From: Ptiloglossa arizonensis
Taxonomy: Eukaryota > Arthropoda > Insecta > Hymenoptera > Colletidae
DNA length: 64,000 bases
Direction of reading: 5' to 3'
Assembly: GCF_051014685.1 (NCBI RefSeq)
Contig: NW_027478529.1
Coordinates: 682,001-746,000, forward strand
Shown here one piece after another: positions 1-11,573 of this stretch. A model generated the notes under the pieces. The model saw only the letters and a program-made list of their open reading frames with translations, was not told the DNA's origin and did not search any database. Positions within the stretch are counted from its first letter, which is position 1; the number at the start of each line of letters is the position of its first letter. The translations under genes and the position numbers were made by a program.

Positions 1-7
1 ATCGGGC

Positions 8-184
8 GAGTTTCTACTTTCAGATGCAATACGAATTTTTGGGTTAGGTCAATCCGTTCGCAAGATATGGGAGTTTGAAGCCAAAAAATGGTTGAGAAGC
101 CAACAAATTTTTTGCACTTCTGCTGCTCCAGTCGCTTAACCAGAATGGCCTAGGGGGAAAATACACATACCGTTGTAAGAGGAC
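8..184 (+). repeat. Reference monomer used for phase (177 bp)
   Basis: This is the first complete monomer and defines the coordinates used here. Position 1 is the g of gagtttctac and position 177 the last base before the next gag. It belongs to the K class: gatgcaatacg at positions 16-26, gcaagatatggg near 53-64, gccaaaaaatgg near 73-84, agtcgc near 124-129 and a ggggg run near 147-151. K monomers are among the most frequent in the array. They usually follow a monomer ending in taatcgggc and precede one beginning after taagaggac. Confidence 0.9.
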
Positions 185-232
185 GAGTTTCTACTTTCAG
201 ACGCAATAGGAATTTTTGGGTTAGGTCAATCC

Positions 233-426
233 GTTCGCGAAATACGGGAGTTTGAAGCTAAGAAATGGTTGAGAAGGCAACAAATATTTCGCACTTCTGC
301 TGCTCCAAACGCTTAACCAGAATGGCCTAGGGAAAAAATACAAATACCGTTGTAACCGGACGAGTTTCTACTTTCAGACGCAATAGGAATTTTTGGGTTA
401 GGTCAATCCGTTCGCGAAATACGGGA
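233..426 (+). other. Two perfect CENP-B-box-like motifs (233, 410)
   Basis: At 233-249 and 410-426 the sequence reads GTTCGCGAAATACGGGA. This satisfies all nine fixed positions of the minimal CENP-B box, NTTCGNNNNANNCGGGN. Both lie at monomer positions 49-65, 177 bp apart. Binding is not shown by sequence alone. Confidence 0.7.
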
Positions 427-1741
427 GTTTGAAGCTAAGAAATGGTTGAGAAGGTAACAAATTTTTCGCACTTCTGTTGCTCCAAGCGCTTAACCAGAAT
501 GGCCTAGGGGGAAAATACACGTACCTTTGTAATCGGGCGAGTTTCTACTTTCAGATGCAATAGGAATTTTTGGGTTAGGTCAATCCGTTCGCTACATATG
601 GGAGTTTGAAGCTAAGAAATGGTTGAGAAGACAACAAATTTTTCGCAATTCTGCTGCTCCAAAGGCTTAACCAGAATGGCCTAGGGAAAAAATACACATA
701 CCGTTGTAATCGGGCGAGTTTCTACTTTCAGACGCAGCAGGAATTTTTGGGTTAGGTCAATCTGTTCGCGAGGTATGGGAGTTTGAAGCCAAGAAATGGT
801 TGAGAAGGCAACAAATTTTTTGCACTTCTGCTGCTCCAGTCGCTTAACCAGAATGGCCTAGGGGGTAAATACACATACCGTCGTAATCGGGCGAGTTTCT
901 ACTTTCAGATGCAATACGAATTTTTGGGTTAGGTCAATCCGTTCGCGACATATGGGAGTTTGAAGCTAAGAAATGGTTGACAAGACAACAAATTTTTCGC
1001 ACTTCTGCTGCTCCAACCGCTTAACCAGAATGGTCTAGGGAGAAAATACACATACCGTTGTAATCGGGCGAGCTTCTACTTTCAGAAGCAGCAAGAATTT
1101 CTGGGTTTGGTCTATTCGTTCGCGAGATATGGGACTTTGAAGCTAAGAAATGGTTGACAAGACAACAAATTTTTCGCACTTCTGCTGCTCCAACCGCTTA
1201 ACCAGAATGGCCTAGGGAGAAAATACACATACCGTTGTAATCGAGCGAGTTTCTACTTTCAGACGCATCAGGAATTTCTGTGATTGGTCAATCCGTTCGC
1301 GAGATATGGGAGTTTGCAGCCAAGAAATGGTTGAGAAGGCAACAATTATTTCGCACTTCTGCTGCTCCAAACGCTTAGCCAGAATGGCCTAGGGGGGAAA
1401 TACACATACCGTTGTAATCGGGCGAGTTTCTACTTTCAGATGCAATAGGAATTTTTGGGTTAGGTCAATCCGTTCGCAAGATATGGGAGTTTGAAGCCAA
1501 AAAATGGTTGAGAAGGCAACAAATTTTTTGCACTTCTGCTGCTCCAGTCGCTTAACCAGAATGGCCTAGGGGGAAAATACACATACCGTTGTAATCGGGC
1601 GAGTTTCTACTTTCAGATGCAATAGGAATTTTTGAGTTAGGTCAATCCGTTCGCGATATATGGGAGTTTGAAGCTAAGAAATGGTTGAGAAGGTAACAAA
1701 TTTTTCGCACTTCTGTTGCTCCAAACGCTTAACCAGTATGG

Positions 1742-1756
1742 CCTAGGGGAAAATAC
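1742..1756 (+). other. 1-bp deletion making a 176-bp monomer
   Basis: The run after cctagg reads gggaaaatac-like with one base fewer than its relatives. The step between monomer starts is 176 bp (1601 to 1777). The same deletion is copied at 6519-6533. Confidence 0.85.
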
Positions 1757-2080
1757 CCATACCGCTGTAATCGGGCGAGTTTCTACTTTCAGACGCAGCA
1801 GGAATTTTCGGGTTTTGTCAATCCGTTCGCGAGATATGGGTGTTTGAAGCTAAGAAATAGTTGAGAAGACAACAAATTTTTCGCAATTCAGCTGCTCCAA
1901 ACGCTTAACCAGAATGGCCTAGGGAAAAAACACACATACCGTTGTAATCGGGCGCGTTTCTACTTTGAGACGCAGCAGGAATTTTTGGGTTAGGTCAATC
2001 TGTTCGCGAGATATGGGAGTTTGAAGCCAAGAAATGGTTGAGAAGGCAACAAATATTTCGCTCTTCTGCTGCTCCAACCG

Positions 2081-2090
2081 CTTAACAGGA
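2081..2090 (+). other. 1-bp deletion making a 176-bp monomer
   Basis: The sequence reads cttaacagga where relatives read cttaaccagaa. The step between monomer starts is 176 bp (1954 to 2130). The same deletion is copied at 6858-6867. Confidence 0.85.
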
Positions 2091-2177
2091 TGGCCTAGGG
2101 AAAAAATACACATACCGTTGTAACCGGACGAGTTTCTACTTTCATACGCAATAGAAATTTTTGGGTTAGGTCAATCC

Positions 2178-2725
2178 GTTCGCGAGATACGGGAGTTGGA
2201 AGCTAAGAAATGGTTGAGGAGGCATCAAATTTTTCGCACTTCTGCTGCTCGAATCGCTTAACCAGATTGGCCTAGGGAAAAAATACACATACCGTTGTAA
2301 TCGGGAAAGTTTCTTCTTTCAGACGCAGCAGGAATTTCTGGGTTTGGTCTATCCGTTCGCGAGATATGGGACTTTGAAGCTAAGAAATAGTTGAGAAGGC
2401 AACAAATTTTTTGCACTTCTGCTGCTCCAGTCGCTTAACCAGATTGGCCTAGGGAAAAAATACACATACCGATGTAAGCGGACGAGTTTCTACTTTCAGA
2501 CGCAATAGGAATTTTTGGGTCATGTCAATCCGTTCGCGAGATACGGGAGTTTGAAGCTAAGATATGGTTGAGAAGGTAACAAATTTATCGCAATTCTGCT
2601 GCTCCAATCGCTTAACCAGAATGGCCAAGGGAAAAAATACACATACCGTTGTAACCGGACGAGTTTCTACTTTCAGACGCAATAGGAATTTTTGGGTTAG
2701 GTCAATCCGTTCGCGAGATTCGGGA
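2178..2725 (+). other. Three perfect CENP-B-box-like motifs (2178, 2532, 2709)
   Basis: The motifs at 2178 and 2532 read GTTCGCGAGATACGGGA. The one at 2709 reads GTTCGCGAGATTCGGGA, which also fits because the changed base is at a free position. The monomer between 2178 and 2532 has TGGG and fails by one base. Confidence 0.7.
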
Positions 2726-3051
2726 GTTTGAAGCTAAGAAATGGTTGAGAAGGTAACAAATTTTTCGCACTTCTGCTGCTCCAGTCGCTTAACCAGAATG
2801 GCCTAGGGGGAAAATACACGTACCGTTGTAATCGGGCGAGTTTCTACTTTCAGATGCAATAGGAATTTTTGGGTTAGGTTAATCCGTTCGCTACATATGG
2901 TAGTTTGAAGCTAAGAAATGGTTGAGAAGACAACAAATTTTTCGCAATTCTGCTGCTCCAAAGGCTTAACCAGAATGGCCTAGGGAAAAAATACACATAC
3001 CGTTTTAATCGGGCGAGTTTCTACTATCAGACGCAGCAGGAATTTCTGGGT

Positions 3052-4650
3052 TTGGTCAATCCGTTCGCGAGAAATGGGAGTTTGAAGCCAAGAAATGGTT
3101 GAGAAGGCAACAAGTATTTCGCACTTCTGCTGCTCCAAACTCTTAACCAGAATGGCCTAGGGAAAAAATACACATACCGTTGTAAGAGGACGAGTTTCTA
3201 CTTTCAGACGCAATAGGAATTTTTGGGTTAGGTCAATCCGTTAACGAGATATGGGAGTTTGAAGCTAAGAAATGATTGAGAAGGCAACAAATTTTTCGCA
3301 CTTCTGCTGCTCCAGTCGCTTAACCAGAATGGCCTAGGGGGAAAATACACATACCGTTGTAATCGGGCGAGTTTCTACTTTCAGATGCAATACGAATTTT
3401 TGGGTTAGGTCAATCCGTTCGCAAGATATGGGAGTTTGAAGCCAAAAAATGCTTGAGAAGCCAACAAATTTTTTGCACTTCTGCTGCTCCAGTCGCTTAA
3501 CCAGAATGGCCTAGGGGGAAAATACACATACCGTTGTAAGAGGACGAGTTTCTACTTTCAGACGCAATAGGAATTTTTGGGTTAGGTCAATCCGTTCGCG
3601 ATATATGGGAGTTTGAAGCTAAGAAATGGTTGAGAAGACAACAAATTTTTCGCAATTCTGCTGCTCCAAACGCTTAACCAGAATGGCCTAGGGAAAAAAT
3701 ACACATACCGTTGTAATCGGGCGAGTTTCTACTTTCAGACGCAGCAGGAATTTTTGGGTTAGGTCCATCTGTTCGCGAGATATGGGAGTTTGAAGCTAAG
3801 AAATGGTTGACAAGACAACAAATTTTTCGCACTTCTGCTGCTCCAACCGCTTAACCAGAATGGCCTAGGGAAAAAATACACATACCGTTGTAATCGAGCG
3901 AGTTTCTACTTTCAGACGCAGCAGGAATTTCTGTGATTGGTCAATCCGTTCGCGAGAAATGGGAGTTTGAAGCCAAGAAATGGTTGAGAAGGCAACAAGT
4001 ATTTCGCCCTTCTGCTGCTCCAAACTCTTAACCAGAATGGCCTAGGGAAAAAATACACATACCGTTGTAAGAGGACGAGTTTCTACTTTCAGACGCAATA
4101 GGAATTTTTGGGTTAGGTCAATCCGTTAACGAGATATGGGAGTTTGAAGCTAAGAAATGATTGAGAAGGCAACAAATTTTTCGCACTTCTGCTGCTCCAG
4201 TCGCTTAACCAGAATGGCCTAGGGGGAAAATACACATACCGTTGTAATCGGGCGAGTTTCTACTTTCAGATGCAATACGAATTTTTGGGTTAGGTCAATC
4301 CGTTCGCAAGATATGGGAGTTTGAAGCCAAAAAATGCTTGAGAAGCCAACAAATTTTTTGCACTTCTGCTGCTCCAGTCGCTTAACCAGAATGGCCTAGG
4401 GGGAAAATACACATACCGTTGTAAGAGGACGAGTTTCTACTTTCAGACGCAATAGGAATTTTTGGGTTAGGTCAATCCGTTCGCGATATATGGGAGTTTG
4501 AAGCTAAGAAGTGGTTGAGAAGACAACAAATTTTTCGCAATTCTGCTGCTCCAAACGCTTAACCAGAATGGCCTAGGGAAAAAATACACATACCGTTGTA
4601 ATCGGGCGAGTTTCTACTTTCAGACGCAGCAGGAATTTTTGGGTTAGGTC
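3052..4650 (+). repeat. 5-monomer tandem duplication inside copy 1 (period 885 bp)
   Basis: Bases 3052-3765 match 3937-4650 at an offset of 885 bp, exactly five monomers. Markers are caagtatttcg at 3111 and 3996 and the gttaacgag monomer that follows each. Differences seen are cgcactt versus cgccctt and aaatgg versus aagtgg. The same arrangement recurs in copy 2 of the 27-mer (about 7829-9427), so the 5-mer duplication predates the 27-mer duplication. Confidence 0.85.
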
Positions 4651-5009
4651 AATCTGTTCGCGAGATATGGGAGTTTGAAGCCAAGAAATGGTTGAGAAGG
4701 CAACAAATATTTCGCACTTCTGCTGCTCCAAACGCTTAACCAGAATGGCCTAGGGAAAAAATACACATACCGTTGTAAGAGGACGAGTTTCTACTTTCAG
4801 ACGCAATAGGAATTTTTGGGTTAGGTCAATCCGTTCGCGAGATATGGGAGTTTGAAGCTAAGAAATGGTTGAGAAGGCAACAAATTTTTTGCACTTCTGC
4901 TGCTCCAACCGCTTAACCAGAATGGCCAAGGGAAAAAATACACATACCGTTGTAACCGGACGAGTTTCTACTTTCAGACGCAATAGGAATTTTTGGGTTA
5001 GGTCAATCC

Positions 5010-5026
5010 GTTCGCGAAATACGGGA
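5010..5026 (+). other. Perfect CENP-B-box-like motif
   Basis: GTTCGCGAAATACGGGA at monomer positions 49-65. The monomer near 5541 has CCGG instead of CGGG and fails by one base. Confidence 0.7.
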
Positions 5027-6954
5027 GTTTGAAGCTAAGAAATGGTTGAGAAGGTAACAAATTTTTCGCACTTCTGTTGCTCCAAGCGCTTAACCAGTAT
5101 GTCCTAGGGAAAAAATACCCATACCGCTGTAATCGGGCGAGTTTCTACTTTCAGACGCAGCAGGAATTTTCGGGTTTTGTCAATCCGTTCGCGAGATATG
5201 GGAGTTTGAAGATAAGAAATAGTAGAGAAGACAACAAATTTTTTGCACTTCTGCTGCTCCAGTCGCTTAACCAGAATGGCCTAGGGAAAAAATACACATA
5301 CCGTTGTAATCGAGCGAGTTTCTACTATCAGACGCAGCAGGAATTTCTGGGTTTGGTCTATCCGTTCGCGAGATATGGGACTTTGAAGCTAAGAAATAGT
5401 TGAGAAGGCAACAAATTTTTTGCACTTCTGCTGCTCCAGTCGCTTAACCAGAATGGCCTAGGGAAAAAATACACATACCGTTGTAACCGGACGTGTTTCT
5501 ACTTTCAGACGCAATAGGAATTTTTGGGTTAGGTCAATCCGTTCGCGAGATACCGGAGTTTGAAGCTAAGAAATGGTTGAGAAGGTAACAAATTTTTCGC
5601 AATTCTGCTGCTCCAGTCGCTTAACCAGAATGGCCTAGGGGGTAAGTACACATACCGTTGTAATCGGGCGAGTTTCTACTTTCAGATGCAATACGAATTT
5701 TTGGGTTAGTTCAATCCGTTCTTGACATATGGGAGTTTGAAGCTAAGAAATGGTTGAGAAGGCAACAAATTTTTCGCACTTCTGCTGCTCCAGTCGCTTA
5801 ACCAGAATAGCCTAGGGGTAAAATACACATACCGTTGTAATCGGGCGAGTTTCTACTTTCAGATGCGATAGGAATTTTTGGATTAGGTCAATCCGTTCGC
5901 GACGTATGGGAGTTTGAAGCTAAGAAATGGTTGACAAGACAACAAATTTTTCGCACTTCTGCTGCTCCAACCGCTTAACCAGAATGGCCAAGGGAGAAAA
6001 TACACATACCGTTGTAATCGAGCGAGTTTCTACTTTCAGACGCAACAGGAATTTCTGTGATTGGTCAATCCGTTCGCGAGATATGGGAGTTTGCAGCCAA
6101 GAAATGGTTGAGAAGGCAACAATTATTTCGCACTTCTGCTGCTCCAAACGCTTAGCCAGAATGGCCTAGGGGGGAAATACACATACCGTTGTAATCGGGC
6201 GAGTTTCTACTTTCAGATGCAATAGGAATTTTTGGGTTAGGTCAATCCGTTCGCAAGATATGGGAGTTTGAAGCCAAAAAATGGTTGAGAAGGCAACAAA
6301 TTTTTTGCACTTCTGCTGCTCCAGTCGCTTAACCAGAATGGCCTAGGGGGAAAATACACATACCGTTGTAATCGGGCGAGTTTCTACTTTCAGATGCAAT
6401 AGGAATTTTTGAGTTAGGTCAATCCGTTCGCGATATATGGGAGTTTGAAGCTAAGAAATGGTTGAGAAGGTAACAAATTTTTCGCACTTCTGTTGCTCCA
6501 AACGCTTAACCAGTATGGCCTAGGGGAAAATACCCATACCGCTGTAATCGGGCGAGTTTCTACTTTCAGACGCAGCAGGAATTTTCGGGTTTTGTCAATC
6601 CGTTCGCGAGATATGGGTGTTTGAAGCTAAGAAATAGTTGTGAAGACAACAAATTTTTCGCAATTCAGCTGCTCCAAACGCTTAACCAGAATGGCCTAGG
6701 GAAAAAACACACATACCGTTGTAATCGGGCGCGTTTCTACTTTGAGACGCAGCAGGAATTTTTGGGTTAGGTCAATCTGTTCGCGAGATATGGGAGTTTG
6801 AAGCCAAGAAATGGTTGAGAAGGCAACAAATATTTCGCTCTTCTGCTGCTCCAACCGCTTAACAGGATGGCCTAGGGAAAAAATACACATACCGTTGTAA
6901 CCGGACGAGTTTCTACTTTCATACGCAATAGAAATTTTTGGGTTAGGTCAATCC

Positions 6955-7502
6955 GTTCGCGAGATACGGGAGTTGGAAGCTAAGAAATGGTTGAGGAGGC
7001 ATCAAATTTTTCGCACTTCTGCTGCTCGAATCGCTTAACCAGATTGGCCTAGGGAAAAAATACACATACCGTTGTAATCGGGAAAGTTTCTTCTTTCAGA
7101 CGCAGCAGGAATTTCTGGGTTTGGTCTATCCGTTCGCGAGATATGGGACTTTGAAGCTAAGAAATAGTTGAGAAGGCAACAAATTTTTTGCACTTCTGCT
7201 GCTCCAGTCGCTTAACCAGATTGGCCTAGGGAAAAAATACACATACCGATGTAAGCGGACGAGTTTCTACTTTCAGACGCAATAGGAATTTTTGGGTCAT
7301 GTCAATCCGTTCGCGAGATACGGGAGTTTGAAGCTAAGATATGGTTGAGAAGGTAACAAATTTATCGCAATTCTGCTGCTCCAATCGCTTAACCAGAATG
7401 GCCAAGGGAAAAAATACACATACCGTTGTAACCGGACGAGTTTCTACTTTCAGACGCAATAGGAATTTTTGGGTTAGGTCAATCCGTTCGCGAGATTCGG
7501 GA
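6955..7502 (+). other. Three perfect CENP-B-box-like motifs (6955, 7309, 7486)
   Basis: These are the 4777-bp-shifted copies of the 2178, 2532 and 2709 motifs and are unchanged. Confidence 0.7.
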
Positions 7503-9786
7503 GTTTGAAGCTAAGAAATGGTTGAGAAGGTAACAAATTTTTCGCACTTCTGCTGCTCCAGTCGCTTAACCAGAATGGCCTAGGGGGAAAATACACGTAC
7601 CGTTGTAATCGGGCGAGTTTCTACTTTCAGATGCAATAGGAATTTTTGGGTTAGGTTAATCCGTTCGCTACATATGGTAGTTTGAAGCTAAGAAATGGTT
7701 GAGAAGACAACAAATTTTTCGCAATTCTGCTGCTCCAAAGGCTTAACCAGAATGGCCTAGGGAAAAAATACACATACCGTTTTAATCGGGCGAGTTTCTA
7801 CTATCAGACGCAGCAGGAATTTCTGGGTTTGGTCAATCCGTTCGCGAGAAATGGGAGTTTGAAGCCAAGAAATGGTTGAGAAGGCAACAAGTATTTCGCA
7901 CTTCTGCTGCTCCAAACTCTTAACCAGAATGGCCTAGGGAAAAAATACACATACCGTTGTAAGAGGACGAGTTTCTACTTTCAGACGCAATAGGAATTTT
8001 TGGGTTAGGTCAATCCGTTAACGAGATATGGGAGTTTGAAGCTAAGAAATGATTGAGAAGGCAACAAATTTTTCGCACTTCTGCTGCTCCAGTCGCTTAA
8101 CCAGAATGGCCTAGGGGGAAAATACACATACCGTTGTAATCGGGCGAGTTTCTACTTTCAGATGCAATACGAATTTTTGGGTTAGGTCAATCCGTTCGCA
8201 AGATATGGGAGTTTGAAGCCAAAAAATGCTTGAGAAGCCAACAAATTTTTTGCACTTCTGCTGCTCCAGTCGCTTAACCAGAATGGCCTAGGGGGAAAAT
8301 ACACATACCGTTGTAAGAGGACGAGTTTCTACTTTCAGACGCAATAGGAATTTTTGGGTTAGGTCAATCCGTTCGCGATATATGGGAGTTTGAAGCTAAG
8401 AAATGGTTGAGAAGACAACAAATTTTTCGCAATTCTGCTGCTCCAAACGCTTAACCAGAATGGCCTAGGGAAAAAATACACATACCGTTGTAATCGGGCG
8501 AGTTTCTACTTTCAGACGCAGCAGGAATTTTTGGGTTAGGTCCATCTGTTCGCGAGATATGGGAGTTTGAAGCTAAGAAATGGTTGACAAGACAACAAAT
8601 TTTTCGCACTTCTGCTGCTCCAACCGCTTAACCAGAATGGCCTAGGGAAAAAATACACATACCGTTGTAATCGAGCGAGTTTCTACTTTCAGACGCAGCA
8701 GGAATTTCTGTGATTGGTCAATCCGTTCGCGAGAAATGGGAGTTTGAAGCCAAGAAATGGTTGAGAAGGCAACAAGTATTTCGCCCTTCTGCTGCTCCAA
8801 ACTCTTAACCAGAATGGCCTAGGGAAAAAATACACATACCGTTGTAAGAGGACGAGTTTCTACTTTCAGACGCAATAGGAATTTTTGGGTTAGGTCAATC
8901 CGTTAACGAGATATGGGAGTTTGAAGCTAAGAAATGATTGAGAAGGCAACAAATTTTTCGCACTTCTGCTGCTCCAGTCGCTTAACCAGAATGGCCTAGG
9001 GGGAAAATACACATACCGTTGTAATCGGGCGAGTTTCTACTTTCAGATGCAATACGAATTTTTGGGTTAGGTCAATCCGTTCGCAAGATATGGGAGTTTG
9101 AAGCCAAAAAATGCTTGAGAAGCCAACAAATTTTTTGCACTTCTGCTGCTCCAGTCGCTTAACCAGAATGGCCTAGGGGGAAAATACACATACCGTTGTA
9201 AGAGGACGAGTTTCTACTTTCAGACGCAATAGGAATTTTTGGGTTAGGTCAATCCGTTCGCGATATATGGGAGTTTGAAGCTAAGAAGTGGTTGAGAAGA
9301 CAACAAATTTTTCGCAATTCTGCTGCTCCAAACGCTTAACCAGAATGGCCTAGGGAAAAAATACACATACCGTTGTAATCGGGCGAGTTTCTACTTTCAG
9401 ACGCAGCAGGAATTTTTGGGTTAGGTCAATCTGTTCGCGAGATATGGGAGTTTGAAGCCAAGAAATGGTTGAGAAGGCAACAAATATTTCGCACTTCTGC
9501 TGCTCCAAACGCTTAACCAGAATGGCCTAGGGAAAAAATACACATACCGTTGTAAGAGGACGAGTTTCTACTTTCAGACGCAATAGGAATTTTTGGGTTA
9601 GGTCAATCCGTTCGCGAGATATGGGAGTTTGAAGCTAAGAAATGGTTGAGAAGGCAACAAATTTTTTGCACTTCTGCTGCTCCAACCGCTTAACCAGAAT
9701 GGCCAAGGGAAAAAATACACATACCGTTGTAACCGGACGAGTTTCTACTTTCAGACGCAATAGGAATTTTTGGGTTAGGTCAATCC

Positions 9787-9803
9787 GTTCGCGAAATACG
9801 GGA
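9787..9803 (+). other. Perfect CENP-B-box-like motif
   Basis: Copy of the 5010 motif in the second 27-mer unit. Confidence 0.7.
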
Positions 9804-10417
9804 GTTTGAAGCTAAGAAATGGTTGAGAAGGTAACAAATTTTTCGCACTTCTGTTGCTCCAAGCGCTTAACCAGTATGTCCTAGGGAAAAAATACCCATA
9901 CCGCTGTAATCGGGCGAGTTTCTACTTTCAGACGCAGCAGGAATTTTCGGGTTTTGTCAATCCGTTCGCGAGATATGGGAGTTTGAAGATAAGAAATAGT
10001 AGAGAAGACAACAAATTTTTTGCACTTCTGCTGCTCCAGTCGCTTAACCAGAATGGCCTAGGGAAAAAATACACATACCGTTGTAATCGAGCGAGTTTCT
10101 ACTATCAGACGCAGCAGGAATTTCTGGGTTTGGTCTATCCGTTCGCGAGATATGGGACTTTGAAGCTAAGAAATAGTTGAGAAGGCAACAAATTTTTTGC
10201 ACTTCTGCTGCTCCAGTCGCTTAACCAGAATGGCCTAGGGAAAAAATACACATACCGTTGTAACCGGACGTGTTTCTACTTTCAGACGCAATAGGAATTT
10301 TTGGGTTAGGTCAATCCGTTCGCGAGATACCGGAGTTTGAAGCTAAGAAATGGTTGAGAAGGTAACAAATTTTTCGCAATTCTGCTGCTCCAGTCGCTTA
10401 ACCAGAATGGCCTAGGG

Positions 10418-10771
10418 GGAAAATACACGTACCGTTGTAATCGGGCGAGTTTCTACTTTCAGATGCAATAGGAATTTTTGGGTTAGGTCAATCCGTTCGC
10501 TACATATGGGAGTTTGAAGCTAAGAAATGGTTGAGAAGACAACAAATTTTTCGCAATTCTGCTGCTCCAAAGGCTTAACCAGAATGGCCTAGGGAAAAAA
10601 TACACATACCGTTTTAATCGGGCGAGTTTCTACTTTCAGACGCAGCAGGAATTTTTGGGTTAGGTCAATCTGTTCGCGAGATATGGGAGTTTGAAGCCAA
10701 GAAATGGTTGAGAAGGCAACAAATTTTTTGCACTTCTGCTGCTCCAGTCGCTTAACCAGAATGGCCTAGGG
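10418..10771 (+). repeat. Two-monomer insertion relative to 27-mer copy 1
   Basis: Copy 1 passes straight from base 5640 to 5641. In copy 2 the equivalent points are 10417 and 10772, so 354 bp (two monomers) are extra. The inserted pair includes a gctacatatggg monomer with aaggctt, and a monomer entered through the rare junction gttttaatcgggc. The insertion is an exact number of monomers, as expected from out-of-register recombination. Confidence 0.8.
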
Positions 10772-11556
10772 GGTAAGTACACATACCGTTGTAATCGGGC
10801 GAGTTTCTACTTTCAGATGCAATACGAATTTTTGGGTTAGTTCAATCCGTTCTTGACATATGGGAGTTTGAAGCTAAGAAATGGTTGAGAAGGCAACAAA
10901 TTTTTCGCACTTCTGCTGCTCCAGTCGCTTAACCAGAATAGCCTAGGGGTAAAATACACATACCGTTGTAATCGGGCGAGTTTCTACTTTCAGATGCGAT
11001 AGGAATTTTTGGATTAGGTCAATCCGTTCGCGACGTATGGGAGTTTGAAGCTAAGAAATGGTTGACAAGACAACAAATTTTTCGCACTTCTGCTGCTCCA
11101 ACCGCTTAACCAGAATGGCCTAGGGAAAAAATACACATACCGTTGTAATCGAGCGAGTTTCTACTTTCAGACGCAGCAGGAATTTCTGTGATTGGTCAAT
11201 CCGTTCGCGAGAAATGGGAGTTTGAAGCCAAGAAATGGTTGAGAAGGCAACAAGTATTTCGCACTTCTGCTGCTCCAAACGCTTAACCAGAATGGCCTAG
11301 GGAAAAAATACACATACCGTTGTAATCGGGCGAGTTTCTACTTTCAGATGCAGTACGAATTTTTGGGTTAGGTCAATCCGTTCGCAAGATATGGGAGTTT
11401 GAAGCCAAAAAATGGTTGAGAAGCCAACAAATTTTTTGCACTTCTGCTGCTCCAGTCGCTTAACCAGAATGGCCTAGGGGGAAAATACACATACCGTTGT
11501 AAGAGGACGAGTTTCTACTTTCAGACGCAATAGGAATTTTTGGGTTAGGTCAATCC

Positions 11557-11573
11557 GTTCGCGAAATACGGGA
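11557..11573 (+). other. Perfect CENP-B-box-like motif
   Basis: Copy of the 9787 motif in the 1770-bp duplication. It lies in a monomer entered from taagaggac, not the usual taaccggac. Confidence 0.7.

Larger units (their letters stand above)
1..1135 (+). repeat. Leading satellite monomers before the 27-mer duplication
   Basis: These are about 6.4 monomers of mixed classes. Two consecutive monomers here (boxes at 233 and 410) carry the perfect CENP-B-box-like motif. The monomer starting near 1070 is unusual: it has agcttctac, cagaagcagc and tctattcg, private changes not seen in its relatives. The 4777-bp self-match begins immediately after the c at 1135, so this block is not part of that duplication. 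No gene or RNA is seen. Confidence 0.85.
1136..5912 (+). repeat. 27-monomer unit, copy 1 (4777 bp)
   Basis: Bases 1136-5640 recur at 5913-10417 with a constant offset of 4777 bp, 27 monomers minus two 1-bp deletions. I noticed only a handful of substitutions between the copies, for example cctaggg versus ccaaggg, catcagg versus caacagg, and tagttgag versus tagttgtg. Both copies share the two deletions, at about 1747 and 2086 here. The unit contains its own 5-monomer duplication. The copies directly adjoin, which fits unequal exchange or replication-based amplification. Confidence 0.92.
5913..10417 (+). repeat. 27-monomer unit, copy 2 (4505 bp matching)
   Basis: This is the second copy of the 4777-bp unit. 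The match to copy 1 breaks at 10418, where copy 1 reads ggtaagtac and this copy reads ggaaaatac. After 354 bp of other monomers, the copy-1 continuation resumes at 10772 with an offset of 5131. The second copy therefore carries a two-monomer insertion compared with the first. Its right part (from 9736) is also the start of the next tandem duplication. Confidence 0.9.

Noticed and set aside
1919..2113. 64-codon open frame on the minus strand, with an identical one at 6696-6890
   Set aside because: It lies wholly inside satellite monomers. It is longer than usual only because local substitutions and a 1-bp deletion remove stops. The second copy exists because the 27-mer was duplicated.
5077..5403. 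108-codon open frame on the plus strand, identical at 9854-10180 and 11624-11950
   Set aside because: It spans almost two monomers and its translation is itself a two-fold repeat. It recurs only through the 4777-bp and 1770-bp duplications. There is no start context, domain or codon signal.
5920..6169. Overlapping 75- and 80-codon open frames on opposite strands
   Set aside because: Both arise from repeat monomers in which single substitutions remove stops. Opposite-strand overlap and lack of any known domain argue against a gene.
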